A stretch of DNA of 64,000 bases from Pedobacter panaciterrae (GCF_001636695.1 NZ_LGEL01000009.1:62001-126000); one strand, 5' to 3'. Shown: positions 17,298 to 25,413, counted from the stretch's first letter. The notes: generated from the letters alone by a model not told the origin. Numbers and translations: made by a program.

Positions 17298-17670
17298 TAG
17301 TTATGTAGTACTTAGTAGGTAGTATTTAGTACTTAGACGATAAGCATGATTGGAGTGCTTGGTAGGTAGTATTTAGTACTTAGACGATGAGCATGATTGG
17401 AGTGTTTAGTAGGTAGTATTTAGTACTTAGACGATGAGCATGATTGGAGTACTTAGTAGGTAGTATTTAGTACTTAGACGATGAGCATGATTGGAGTACT
17501 TAGTAGGTAGTATTTAGTACTTAGACGATGAGCATGATAAAAAGAGCTAATGGATAGTGATTGCTAATTGCGGATTATATAGTTTAGACAAATAGGATAC
17601 AAAAAGGTTAAAATGTCTAAATACTATGTACTAGTTACTAAGTACTAATCACTAAATACTAAAAAATTAA
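17298..17670. other. 373-bp repeat-filled spacer between fadN and the S23-type gene
   Basis: Holds the 47-bp tandem array (17316-17538) and, from 17615 to 17661, the opposite-orientation block TCTAAATACTATGTACTAG and TACTAAGTACTAATCACTAA that ends 9 bases before the S23-type ATG. Forward and reverse blocks can pair into a long stem. No other gene is seen. Confidence 0.8.
17316..17538 (+). repeat. Tandem array, five copies of a 47-bp unit
   Basis: Unit starts TAGGTAGTATTTAGTACTTA and continues GACGATGAGCATGATTGG. Copies begin at 17316, 17363, 17410, 17457 and 17504, exactly 47 bases apart, with the last copy incomplete. Copies differ at only a few positions (TAAGC/TGAGC, GTGCTTG/GTACTTA), indicating recent expansion. 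There are no unique spacers, so it is not CRISPR. Confidence 0.9.
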
Positions 17671-18066
17671 ATGCATCAATACAAAGAGTTGAAAATATGG
17701 CAAAAGGCGATGGAGTTAGTTACTAGAATATATCAGGTTACCAGGGAGTTCCCAAACGTTGAAAAATTTGGACTTGTGTCTCAAATTAATCGTTGTGCGG
17801 TTTCTATTCCTTCTAATATTGCAGAAGGAGCCGGCCGGAATTCTGAAAAGGAGTTTGTACGGTTTTTAGCAATCTCTCATGCTTCGTCATTTGAATTAGA
17901 AACACAGTTGATCATTTCAAGAAATATAAATTATTTATCTAATAATAATTTAAATGAGTTTGTTGAGCAGATAACAGAATTACAAAAAATGAATTTTGCA
18001 TTGCAATCTCGCCTTAAGTCGAGTTATAATAACAAGATTCAGAATGTTAAAAATATTGAGAATTAA
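17671..18066 (+). CDS. Four helix bundle protein, S23/IVS (Avd-like) family
   Basis: A 131-residue protein of the 23S-rRNA-intervening-sequence family, the fold also used by the Avd accessory protein of diversity-generating retroelements. The hallmark core is QINRCAVSIPSNIAEGAGRN, then SEKEFVRFLAISHASSFELE; helices cover nearly the whole length (MHQYKELKIWQKAMELVTRI; LNEFVEQITELQKMNFALQ). It is strongly basic near both ends, fitting nucleic-acid binding. It sits between fadN and fadA in a metabolic operon it has no clear link to, with copies of one repeat family on both sides. No reverse transcriptase or rRNA is nearby. The cellular role of stand-alone members is unknown. Confidence 0.88.
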   Translation: MHQYKELKIWQKAMELVTRIYQVTREFPNVEKFGLVSQINRCAVSIPSNIAEGAGRNSEKEFVRFLAISHASSFELETQLIISRNINYLSNNNLNEFVEQITELQKMNFALQSRLKSSYNNKIQNVKNIEN

Positions 18067-18106
18067 AAAGCATTGATAACGAAATAGTACCCAAACTAGA
18101 CCCACC

Positions 18107-18140
18107 GTCTAAATACTAAGTACTAATTACTAAATACTAA
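18107..18140 (-). repeat. TACTAAATACTAA-type repeat abutting the fadA start
   Basis: GTCTAAATACTAAGTACTAA followed by TTACTAAATACTAA ends one base before the fadA ATG at 18142. It is the reverse complement of the core of the 47-bp units and replaces any normal ribosome site region. Confidence 0.8.
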
Positions 18141-18141
18141 T

Positions 18142-19317
18142 ATGGAAGCATACATTATAGCAGGATATCGTACCGCAGTGGGCAAGGCCCCTCGTGGTGT
18201 ATTTCGTTTTACGAGGGCAGATGATCTGGCAGCTGAAGTAATCAGACATTTGGTGGCATCTATACCTAATCTGGATAATGAGCAAATTGATGATGTGATT
18301 GTAGGTAATGCTACACCTGAAGCAGAGCAGGGGTTGAATGTTGGCCGGATGATTTCTTTAATGGGGCTGGATACTGATAAGGTGCCAGGTGTTACCGTGA
18401 ACAGATATTGCGCATCTGGTTTGGAAACCATTGCTACAGCGGTTGCTAAAATTAAAAGTGGCATGGCTGATTGTATTATTGCCGGTGGGGTTGAAGTAAT
18501 GTCGGGTATGCCTTTCGGAGGTTGGAAAGTTGTTCCAAATCCGGAAGTAGCCAGGGTTAATCCGGATTGGTATTGGGGTATGGGTTTAACTGCCGAGGCA
18601 GTTGCCCGTGAATATAATGTGAGTAGGGAAGATCAGGATGAGTTTTCTTATCATTCGCACCAAAAAGCAGTTGAGGCTATTAAAAACGGTCATTTGAAAG
18701 ATGGACTTTTACCAATTACGGTAAATGAAAATTACCTGGATGCGGATATGAAAAAGAAAACCCGCAGTTATGTTGTAGATACAGATGAAGGGCCAAGGGC
18801 TGATACTTCGATAGAGAAACTGGCTAAATTGAAACCGGTATTTGCTGCAGATGGTTGTATTACTGCCGGTAATTCTTCGCAAACATCAGATGGTGCTGCG
18901 TTTGTATTGGTGGTTTCTGAAAAGAAAATGAAAGAGCTGGGCGTTGAGCCTATTGCGCGTTTGGTTAGCTATGGTATAGCAGGTGTTCCGCCACGCATTA
19001 TGGGAATCGGACCTATCTATGCCATTCCTAAAGCTTTGAAACAAGCGGGTATGACGCTTGATCAGCTTGAATTGATTGAATTGAACGAAGCCTTTGCCTC
19101 TCAGTCGCTTGCGGTTGTCAGAGAGTTGGGCATCAATAAAGAAATTTTAAATGTGAACGGAGGTGCTATTGCGCTTGGTCACCCGCTTGGGTGTACTGGT
19201 GCCAAGCTATCTGTACAATTGTTTAATGAACTAAAAAGAAGAAAACAAAAATTCGGTATGGTAACTATGTGTGTGGGTAGCGGACAAGGTGCAGCTGGTA
19301 TTTTTGAAGTGTATTAA
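18142..19317 (+). CDS. fadA: Acetyl-CoA C-acyltransferase (3-ketoacyl-CoA thiolase)
   Basis: Cleaves 3-ketoacyl-CoA with CoA to give acetyl-CoA and a shortened acyl-CoA, the last step of beta-oxidation. The 391 residues are the standard thiolase length. The catalytic triad is visible: Cys90 in VNRYCASGLE, His347 in GGAIALGHPLG and Cys377 in TMCVGSGQG. NEAFASQS provides the conserved Asn-Glu. The chain begins MEAYIIAGYRTAVGKAPRG. There is no good Shine-Dalgarno site: the repeat TACTAAATACTAAT runs right up to the ATG. It follows the S23-type gene and precedes fadE with a 214-bp repeat-rich spacer. Confidence 0.94.
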   Translation: MEAYIIAGYRTAVGKAPRGVFRFTRADDLAAEVIRHLVASIPNLDNEQIDDVIVGNATPEAEQGLNVGRMISLMGLDTDKVPGVTVNRYCASGLETIATAVAKIKSGMADCIIAGGVEVMSGMPFGGWKVVPNPEVARVNPDWYWGMGLTAEAVAREYNVSREDQDEFSYHSHQKAVEAIKNGHLKDGLLPITVNENYLDADMKKKTRSYVVDTDEGPRADTSIEKLAKLKPVFAADGCITAGNSSQTSDGAAFVLVVSEKKMKELGVEPIARLVSYGIAGVPPRIMGIGPIYAIPKALKQAGMTLDQLELIELNEAFASQSLAVVRELGINKEILNVNGGAIALGHPLGCTGAKLSVQLFNELKRRKQKFGMVTMCVGSGQGAAGIFEVY

Positions 19318-19531
19318 ATAGTATTTAGTAGTTAGTACTTAGTATTTAGACATAATGGCAACAAGATTTTTAATACAATTTGTAAGGGTTAGTAGCTGTA
19401 TTTAATCAGTATTTAGTATTTAAATGAACTCATTGTCTAAATACTAAGTACTAACTACCATCTACTAGATACTCAAATTACCCATCGTCTAAATACTAAG
19501 TACTAAATACTAACTACTCAAATTACTAAAT
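19318..19531. repeat. Inverted copies of the TAGTATTTAGTACTTAG repeat between fadA and fadE
   Basis: Forward-orientation copies at 19320-19351 and 19409-19425 (partial), and reverse-orientation copies at 19435-19473 and 19487-19530. The last is CGTCTAAATACTAAGTACTA and runs to the fadE ATG at 19532. Outer copies can pair into a stem of more than 20 bp. The spacer holds no gene. Confidence 0.8.
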
Positions 19532-21322
19532 ATGGAAACTACAGACAAAAAAACGATTAAAGGTGGAGAGTTTTTGATAACAGAAACCACTTATCAGGAT
19601 GTATTTATTCCTGAGGAATTTGATGAAGAGCAGAAAATGATTGCACAAACCTGTCGTGATTTCCTTGCTGCAGAGGTGTACCCAAATCTGGAGCGTATTG
19701 ATACGCAGGAGGAAGGGCTAATGCCTTCGCTAATGGACAAAGCAGGGGAGCTGGGTATTTTAGGGGTATCTATACCTGAAGAATACGGTGGTTTTGGAAA
19801 GAATTTTAATACCTCGATGCTGGTAGCTGATGTTATTGGTGCGGGTCATTCGTTTGCTGTTGCGCTTTCTGCCCATACTGGAATTGGGACTCTACCTATT
19901 CTATATTACGGAAATGCTGCCCAAAAAGATAAATATATTCCTAAGCTGGCTACTGGCGAATGGAAAGCTGCATATTGCTTAACTGAGCCAAACTCTGGCT
20001 CTGATGCCAACTCTGGTAAAACAAAAGCTAAACTGAGTGCTGATGGTAAACATTATGTGATCAATGGTCAGAAAATGTGGATTACCAATGGTGGTTTCGC
20101 TGATGTGTTTATTGTGTTTGCTAAGATTGATGATGATAAAAACCTGACTGCTTTTATAGTAGAGCGTGAGTTTGGTGGTATTACCATGAATCCGGAAGAA
20201 CATAAGATGGGTATTAAGGGGTCGTCGACCAGACAGGTATTTTTTAACGACTGCCATGTACCTGTTGAGAACATGTTGTCGGAGCGCGAGAACGGATTTA
20301 AGATTGCTGTAAACATCCTGAATATTGGAAGGATTAAACTGGCCGCTGCAGCTATTGGTGCTTCTAAATCTGTTATAGATACGGCTATTAATTATTCGAA
20401 TGAGCGGATTCAGTTTGACAGACCTATTTCAAAGTATGGTGCTATTCGTTATAAACTTGCCGAAATGGCGTCTAAGGTTTATGCTGTAGAATCGGCCAAT
20501 TACCGTGCAGGTCAGAATATTGATGATGCTTATGATACCCTGGTTGCGGGTGGTATGGATGCGGGTAAAGCGAAATTGAAATCTACTGAGCAGTTTGCAG
20601 TTGAGTGTGCTATTTTGAAAGTATGGGGATCGGAAGCGTTGGATTATGTTGTTGATGAAGGTGTGCAGATTTATGGTGGTATGGGCTTCTCGGCCGAGGC
20701 ACCTATGGATAGGGCTTATCGCGATGCGAGGATCAACAGGATATTTGAGGGTACTAACGAGATAAACAGGTTGCTTACTGTTGATATGATGTTGAAACGC
20801 GCAATGAAGGGTGAACTGGATTTGATGACTCCGGCAACGGCTGTTGCTGCCGAGTTAATGTCTATCCCTGAATTTGGTGAGGAGGATGATACTTTGTTTG
20901 CTGCGGAAAAGAAAATCATTAAGAATCTTAAAAAGGCGACTTTAATGGTGGCTGGTGCTGCGGTTCAGAAACTGATGATGAGTTTGTCTAAGGAACAGGA
21001 GATATTGATGAATATTGCAGACATGGCCAGCTATGTTTATGTGGCTGAATCAGCAATGTTGAGAACTGAAAAACTGGTAAGTATTAAAGGTGAAAAGGAA
21101 TGTGAGGGTCAGTTGAATTTAATGCGTATCTATTTTGTGGAGGCGGTTGATGCGGTTCAAAAGGCTGGTAAAGAGGCGCTATGGGCTTTTGCTGAGGGTG
21201 ATGAATTGAGAATGATGCTGGTAGGCTTACGCAGATTTACTAAAGCGGAGCCGTTTAATGTGAAAAATGTTCGCCAAAGTGTGGCACAGCAGTTGATAGC
21301 TGCAAATAGATATTGTTACTAA
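19532..21322 (+). CDS. fadE: Acyl-CoA dehydrogenase (FadE type)
   Basis: FAD enzyme that oxidises acyl-CoA to trans-2-enoyl-CoA and passes electrons to ETF. The 596 residues exceed the short 380-residue class and match the long form with an extra C-terminal helical domain. N-terminal helices are followed by the beta domain (AYCLTEPNSGSDANSGKTKA; MWITNGGFADVFIVFAKID; KGSSTRQVFFNDCHVP). The C-terminal helical domain contains YGGMGFSAEAPMDRAYRDAR and RIFEGTNEINR, whose Glu is the usual catalytic base. Last gene of the fad cluster, followed by a strong terminator. The start codon directly follows a TACTAAAT repeat. Confidence 0.93.
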   Translation: METTDKKTIKGGEFLITETTYQDVFIPEEFDEEQKMIAQTCRDFLAAEVYPNLERIDTQEEGLMPSLMDKAGELGILGVSIPEEYGGFGKNFNTSMLVADVIGAGHSFAVALSAHTGIGTLPILYYGNAAQKDKYIPKLATGEWKAAYCLTEPNSGSDANSGKTKAKLSADGKHYVINGQKMWITNGGFADVFIVFAKIDDDKNLTAFIVEREFGGITMNPEEHKMGIKGSSTRQVFFNDCHVPVENMLSERENGFKIAVNILNIGRIKLAAAAIGASKSVIDTAINYSNERIQFDRPISKYGAIRYKLAEMASKVYAVESANYRAGQNIDDAYDTLVAGGMDAGKAKLKSTEQFAVECAILKVWGSEALDYVVDEGVQIYGGMGFSAEAPMDRAYRDARINRIFEGTNEINRLLTVDMMLKRAMKGELDLMTPATAVAAELMSIPEFGEEDDTLFAAEKKIIKNLKKATLMVAGAAVQKLMMSLSKEQEILMNIADMASYVYVAESAMLRTEKLVSIKGEKECEGQLNLMRIYFVEAVDAVQKAGKEALWAFAEGDELRMMLVGLRRFTKAEPFNVKNVRQSVAQQLIAANRYCY

Positions 21323-21364
21323 CTTACTTTACACAAGAGGTAACATTTTCATAAATAAACTGGG

Positions 21365-21395
21365 CGCCCCTAAAGATTTTAGGGGCGTTTTTTTT
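21365..21395 (+). terminator. Rho-independent terminator of the fad operon
   Basis: CGCCCCTAAA (21365-21374) pairs with TTTAGGGGCG (21378-21387), followed by eight T. It lies 43 bases after the fadE stop. Confidence 0.9.
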
Positions 21396-21420
21396 GAGGG
21401 GTATAGCGGGCACCGGTGAT

Positions 21421-21484
21421 GGTACCTTCTCGTTATGGTACCCTCCCGTGATGGCACCTTCCCATGATGGCACCTTCCCATGAT
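21421..21484 (+). repeat. Tandem array, four copies of a 16-bp unit
   Basis: Four units of the type GGCACCTTCCCATGAT, the first two diverged, lie 30 bases before hairpin copy 4. The region after the hairpin contains a word in opposite orientation (GAGAAGGTACCATGAGG, 21659-21675). Confidence 0.85.
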
Positions 21485-21513
21485 GGCACTATAACGTCAT
21501 CTTGCACGGGTTG

Positions 21514-21609
21514 CGTCATCTCGACGATAGGAGAGATCCCTTGGTTATTCAATGTTTCACAGCTACTTCATTTCATGATCAAGAGATCTCTCCTATCGTC
21601 GAGATGACG
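21514..21609. repeat. Dispersed REP-like hairpin element, copy 4
   Basis: Left arm 21514-21543 and right arm 21580-21609 are the 30-base arms found at 4701, with one mismatch (GATCCCTTG in the left arm) and a 36-base loop. It lies in the 450-bp gap between fadE and the FKBP genes. Confidence 0.9.
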
Positions 21610-21738
21610 AACGCTTTAGGACGAGTGTGTGTTGTGCCCTTACCTCGGGGCTAGATGACGAGAAGGTACCATGAGGGGTGTGTGCTGCGCCATCACAGAT
21701 GTATGCTAAACACCTTAATTGTTAAAATTGGTTAAAAA

Positions 21739-21769
21739 TTGTTCTATCGCCAATAAAAGACTATTTTTG
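21739..21769 (+). promoter_or_regulatory. Promoter of the FKBP pair
   Basis: TTG at 21739-21741 and TATTTTTG at 21762-21769 are 20 bases apart. The -7 element ends only 6 bases before the ATG at 21776, implying an almost leaderless transcript. Confidence 0.55.
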
Positions 21770-21775
21770 TGCATT

Positions 21776-22273
21776 ATGTTAAAAAATAGGCTTTTATTAG
21801 GGATAGCTATCATTGTTGGTGTTTTAGCCGCGTGTACAAAACCTGAAGTCTATGATGAAAAGGCTCAGCTTGAGATTGATGAAACGATAATTAAAAATTG
21901 GGCAGCGGCAAAGAAGGTTGACTTAACGAGAGATGCCAGCGGGCTTTATTACCGTATTGAATCTCCAGGTACTGGAATTGACACACCTGAGGCAACTGAT
22001 ACCTTAACTGTGGAATATGAAGGCCGGTTAATGACTGATTCCGTTTTCAGTAAGGCGACTGCCGATAATCCGTTTAAGTTTATTCGGGAAAGTGTAATGC
22101 CCGGCTGGAGAATTGGTATGTTGTTGATTAAACCTGAAGGACGGATAGAGTTGCTGGTGCCGTCATTGCTGGCATATAAGAATTACCCTACTCCCGGAGT
22201 ACCGGCAAATTCTGTATTGCATTTTATTATTGATTATAAAAAAGTTGCTAAAAAAGTAGATAAACAAAAATAG
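21776..22273 (+). CDS. FKBP-type peptidyl-prolyl isomerase lipoprotein
   Basis: Likely periplasmic cis-trans prolyl isomerase or chaperone-like folding factor. It has 165 residues with a lipoprotein signal and lipobox LAAC (Cys20). The FKBP fold lies from about residue 65 to the end: TLTVEYEGRLMTDSVFSKA, VMPGWRIGMLLIKPEGRIEL and PGVPANSVLHFIIDY match the family's central strands and final helix-strand pattern. The VPSLLAYKNYP segment stands where AYG is usual, so activity may be reduced. I took the ATG at 21776 over an in-frame start at 21719 because it opens the lipoprotein signal; the upstream start also lies before the promoter. One base separates it from the next gene, a two-domain relative. 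Confidence 0.85.
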   Translation: MLKNRLLLGIAIIVGVLAACTKPEVYDEKAQLEIDETIIKNWAAAKKVDLTRDASGLYYRIESPGTGIDTPEATDTLTVEYEGRLMTDSVFSKATADNPFKFIRESVMPGWRIGMLLIKPEGRIELLVPSLLAYKNYPTPGVPANSVLHFIIDYKKVAKKVDKQK

Positions 22274-22274
22274 T

Positions 22275-23195
22275 ATGTTAAAAAAAATAACCTCATATAC
22301 CTTTCTTCTTGTAGGTTTGATTATTCTAAATTCTTGTAAAAAGGAATATGAGTCCATTCAAAATATAGATAATACTGCAATAAAAGATTATATCTCTAAG
22401 AATAATATCACTGATGCAATTGAGGATCCTGATAAAACCGGATTTTATTATCAAATCACAACTCCTGGCACAGGTGAACTTTTTAAGACTACTGACTCTG
22501 TTTTGTATTCTGTAGCTGTTAAGTCGTTATTGAAAGGAACTAATTATTTTACTACTTCTTCTATTACTAATCTTGGAACGTATGTAGGGTATGCAAGTAG
22601 TTTTTCTTATTCAACTGTTAGCAGTGGATCTGTGGGTATCCAACTTCCAAGTTTAAGGAAAGTATTGCAAACACTTAAGCCAGGTGGCGTTGCCAGAATT
22701 TTCTTGCCTTCGTACCTTGCCTTTGGTAAAAATGGAACTACACTTTTAAATATTCCTTCAAATGAGAATATTGAATTTACTGTTACTACTTATCCTGAAA
22801 GGTCTCAAAGATTATTGGATGACAGAAGGATCAGAGAGTTTATACAGGCAAAAGGGTTAACAGCTACAAAAGATCCTTCTACAGGAGTTTATTATGTTGT
22901 TACTGATGCAGGTACAGGAGAATCAATAGATTTTTCTTCTACTTTGAAAGCTAAATATACAGGGCGCACATTTGATGGAACGGTATTCGATTCCAGTACT
23001 GATGGCACATTCTCGACTACGCTATTAGAGGTTATTTCTGGATGGGAAGTGTTAAAGAACTTTAAAAAAGGTGCAAAAGTTAGACTTTTAATTCCGTCAG
23101 CAGAGGCTTATGGAACTTCAGGTAGTTCAACCGGAACTATTGCTCCTAACAGCTGTTTGGATTTTGATATCGAAGTTGTTGATGTTACCAACTAA
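22275..23195 (+). CDS. Two-domain FKBP-type isomerase lipoprotein
   Basis: A 306-residue lipoprotein (lipobox LNSC, Cys21) with two FKBP-like halves. The first (about 55-175) is diverged: it keeps LKPGGVARIFLPSYLAFGKNG but lacks the usual start strand. The second (about 185-305) is more standard, with LKAKYTGRTFDGTVFDSS, ISGWEVLKNFKKGAKVRLLI, PSAEAYGTSG and NSCLDFDIEVVDV. It is co-transcribed with the single-domain gene before it. The pair may assist folding of outer-membrane or secreted proteins; no client is indicated. Confidence 0.85.
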   Translation: MLKKITSYTFLLVGLIILNSCKKEYESIQNIDNTAIKDYISKNNITDAIEDPDKTGFYYQITTPGTGELFKTTDSVLYSVAVKSLLKGTNYFTTSSITNLGTYVGYASSFSYSTVSSGSVGIQLPSLRKVLQTLKPGGVARIFLPSYLAFGKNGTTLLNIPSNENIEFTVTTYPERSQRLLDDRRIREFIQAKGLTATKDPSTGVYYVVTDAGTGESIDFSSTLKAKYTGRTFDGTVFDSSTDGTFSTTLLEVISGWEVLKNFKKGAKVRLLIPSAEAYGTSGSSTGTIAPNSCLDFDIEVVDVTN

Positions 23196-23206
23196 TATGG
23201 ATATGC

Positions 23207-24511
23207 CTATTCGTTTAGGGCATCCTTAAAAACTTTTAATACTCTTTCTCTTGCAAAGGCATGTTCAACTATAGGTTGTACGTGCCTTTGTTGTTTATAC
23301 TCAGGTAGCCATTGATTGATATAAGCTTGGTCGGGATCAAACTTTTTGGCTTGAAGCTCGGGGTTAAATACACGGAAGTAGGGGGCAGCGTCGTTGCCGC
23401 ATCCGCATGACCATTGCCAACCGCCTATATTACTGGCCATCTCATAGTCCAGTAATTTCTCTGCAAAATAGGCCTCGCCCCAGCGCCAGTCTATTAAAAG
23501 GTGTTTTGTTAAAAAGGAGGCCACTACCATACGCACGCGATTGTGCATGTATCCGGTTTGATTGAGCTGTCGCATGCCCGCATCTACCAACGGATAACCG
23601 GTTTCCCCTTTGCACCATGCTTCGAAATCTGATTCGTTGTTTAGCCATTTTATATTGTCGTACGCAGGTTTGAAGGACTGATGAACAATTCTTGGGAAGT
23701 GCCAAAGGATCATCATGTAAAAATCCCTCCAGGCAAGTTCGGATAGCCACTTATCTGCCAGTTGTTTTAAGGCTTCTTGTACAGCTTCCCGGATGCTTAT
23801 TGTTCCAAAACGGAGATGGATGCCGATATGTGTAGTGGCATCAATAGCCGGGAAATCTCTTTTGTCTTCGTAATCGTTAAGCTTACTGTTAAAGTGCTTT
23901 GAAGGGAACTTTTGATCGGATTCTTGGAATCCGATGTCTGCTAGCGAAGGCATGGGAAGAGGTGCTATTTTAAGGAGTTTATTAAAGTAGCTGTTTGAGG
24001 GGTATGACTTAATGTAAAACTCATTGAGCTTTGCCCGCCATTGATTAAAATAAGGTGTAAAAACAGTATAGGGTTTGCCATCGGCCTTTAAAATTTCATT
24101 CTTTTCAAAAATGACCTGATCCTTTGTTGTTTTAAACTCAATTTGTTCAGAGGCAAGGTATTCTGCAAGTGTGTCATCTCTTTGAATTGCATCGGGCTCA
24201 TAATCATGATTGGTGTAAACACTTTTTACATTGTAGGTTTTTAAGATTTCCGCCCATACTTTTTCTGGTTTACCATATTTAATAGCTATGGTAGACCCCT
24301 GTATTTCAAGTTCGGAGTGAATTTCCTGTAATGTGTGATGTATAAACGTAACTCTTGGGTCTTCCTGATTTGGAAGCTTTTTGAGGATATTTGTATCAAA
24401 TATGAAAAGTAAAAGTACCGGATATGGGCCCTTTAGTGCTGTGTAAAGTGCGGCATTGTCATTTAACCTTAAATCTCTTCTGATCCAGCAGATGCTTATT
24501 TCTTTTTCCAC
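23207..24511 (-). CDS. phrB: Deoxyribodipyrimidine photolyase (cryptochrome/photolyase family)
   Basis: Light-driven repair of cyclobutane pyrimidine dimers. The 434 residues fit a class I bacterial photolyase. The N-terminal Rossmann antenna domain starts with CWIRRDLRLNDNAALYTAL. The C-terminal FAD-binding domain shows LAWRDFYMMILWHFPR, GETGYPLVDAGMRQLNQTGY, MHNRVRMVVASFLTKHLLID and DYEMASNIGGWQWSCGCG, including the Trp-rich DNA-lesion site region. The start is GTG (24509-24511), whose first G is the last base of the upstream gene's TAG stop, so the two are translationally coupled. Its neighbours suggest light induction. Confidence 0.92.
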   Translation of the reverse strand: MEKEISICWIRRDLRLNDNAALYTALKGPYPVLLLFIFDTNILKKLPNQEDPRVTFIHHTLQEIHSELEIQGSTIAIKYGKPEKVWAEILKTYNVKSVYTNHDYEPDAIQRDDTLAEYLASEQIEFKTTKDQVIFEKNEILKADGKPYTVFTPYFNQWRAKLNEFYIKSYPSNSYFNKLLKIAPLPMPSLADIGFQESDQKFPSKHFNSKLNDYEDKRDFPAIDATTHIGIHLRFGTISIREAVQEALKQLADKWLSELAWRDFYMMILWHFPRIVHQSFKPAYDNIKWLNNESDFEAWCKGETGYPLVDAGMRQLNQTGYMHNRVRMVVASFLTKHLLIDWRWGEAYFAEKLLDYEMASNIGGWQWSCGCGNDAAPYFRVFNPELQAKKFDPDQAYINQWLPEYKQQRHVQPIVEHAFARERVLKVFKDALNE

Positions 24512-25413
24512 TACTTGTAAATATCTGTTAATGCATCTTCCAGATGCGTGTACTTAAATGTATAGCCAGCGTCAAGTAGTTTTTGTGCTGATGTGTTTGT
24601 GCTTATTAACGGAAGGATACTCATTTTTCCAAGAATCATTTCCAGAACTTTTTCTGGTACATGGATTGGCCATACCGGACGTTTAATTGTTTTTGCTATG
24701 GCTTTTGTTAAGGTTTCGTTGGTTACCGGAAAAGGTGCAACTGCATTGTAAACACCATTGTATGATGGATTTTCGACTGCAGATAAAAACATATTTACAA
24801 TATCATCAACGTGTACCCATGGGATCCATTGCCTGCCGCTACCAAGCGGTGCGCCAACAAAATAACGGATGGGCTTTTCTAAGGCAGCTAACCCACCTTC
24901 GCCTTTGCCAAGTACAAAACCAATTCTGAATTTAACTACCCTTAAGTCGGGGGCTGCTTCATCAACAGCATCTTCCCATAATTTGCAGCATCTGGATAGA
25001 AAACCGGTACTTGTTCCGGATTCTTCAGTGAGTATTTCATCTCCGCGATTACCGTAGTAACCAATGGCAGAAGCAGAAATAAAGGTTTTTACAGGCGCCT
25101 GTGTTTCTTTAATGGCTTTGTGAAGTAGCTGGGCAGACATTACTCTGCTATCTATAATTTGTTGTTTGCGTTCTTTTGTCCATTTTTTTTCTGCAATGTT
25201 TTCTCCTGCCAGATGGATGATGGTATCTATTCCCTGAAGGCAGTTCAGGTCTATGGTTTGTTTGTAAACATCCCATAAATAAACGGTTGCATTTTTTATA
25301 TTGATAGGTTTCCTGGTTAATACGGAAACTGTATGCCCGTTATTATGTAGCGCATTTATTAGCTTTTTGCCTACCATACCGGTCGCTCCTGTAATCAAGA
25401 TTTGGTTTTTCAT
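24511..25413 (-). CDS. TIGR01777 family NAD(P)-binding epimerase-like protein
   Basis: A 300-residue extended short-chain-dehydrogenase protein (YfcH/SDR39U1 group). The nucleotide-binding motif GATGMVGKKL lies at the N-terminus, followed by SASAIGYYGNRGDE with the conserved YYG and by RIGFVLGKGEGGLAAL. The tail (KTIKRPVWPIHVPEKVLEMI) is the DUF1731 C-terminal domain. The biochemical function is not established. It overlaps the photolyase start by one base, and such genes recur beside photolyases in light-regulated clusters of other bacteria. The 155-bp divergent region with cryptochrome DASH holds TTGTTTTAAC at 25428-25437. Confidence 0.87.
   Translation of the reverse strand: MKNQILITGATGMVGKKLINALHNNGHTVSVLTRKPINIKNATVYLWDVYKQTIDLNCLQGIDTIIHLAGENIAEKKWTKERKQQIIDSRVMSAQLLHKAIKETQAPVKTFISASAIGYYGNRGDEILTEESGTSTGFLSRCCKLWEDAVDEAAPDLRVVKFRIGFVLGKGEGGLAALEKPIRYFVGAPLGSGRQWIPWVHVDDIVNMFLSAVENPSYNGVYNAVAPFPVTNETLTKAIAKTIKRPVWPIHVPEKVLEMILGKMSILPLISTNTSAQKLLDAGYTFKYTHLEDALTDIYK

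Noticed and set aside
17316-17538. CRISPR array
   Set aside because: The 47-base units follow each other with no unique spacers, the unit itself is too regular, and no cas gene is near.
17671-18066. Diversity-generating retroelement with Avd
   Set aside because: The protein has the S23/Avd fold family signature, but there is no reverse transcriptase, template repeat or variable-repeat target gene in the window.
17671-18066. 23S rRNA intervening-sequence gene in an rRNA operon
   Set aside because: No rRNA sequence is present anywhere in the window; the gene lies in a beta-oxidation cluster.
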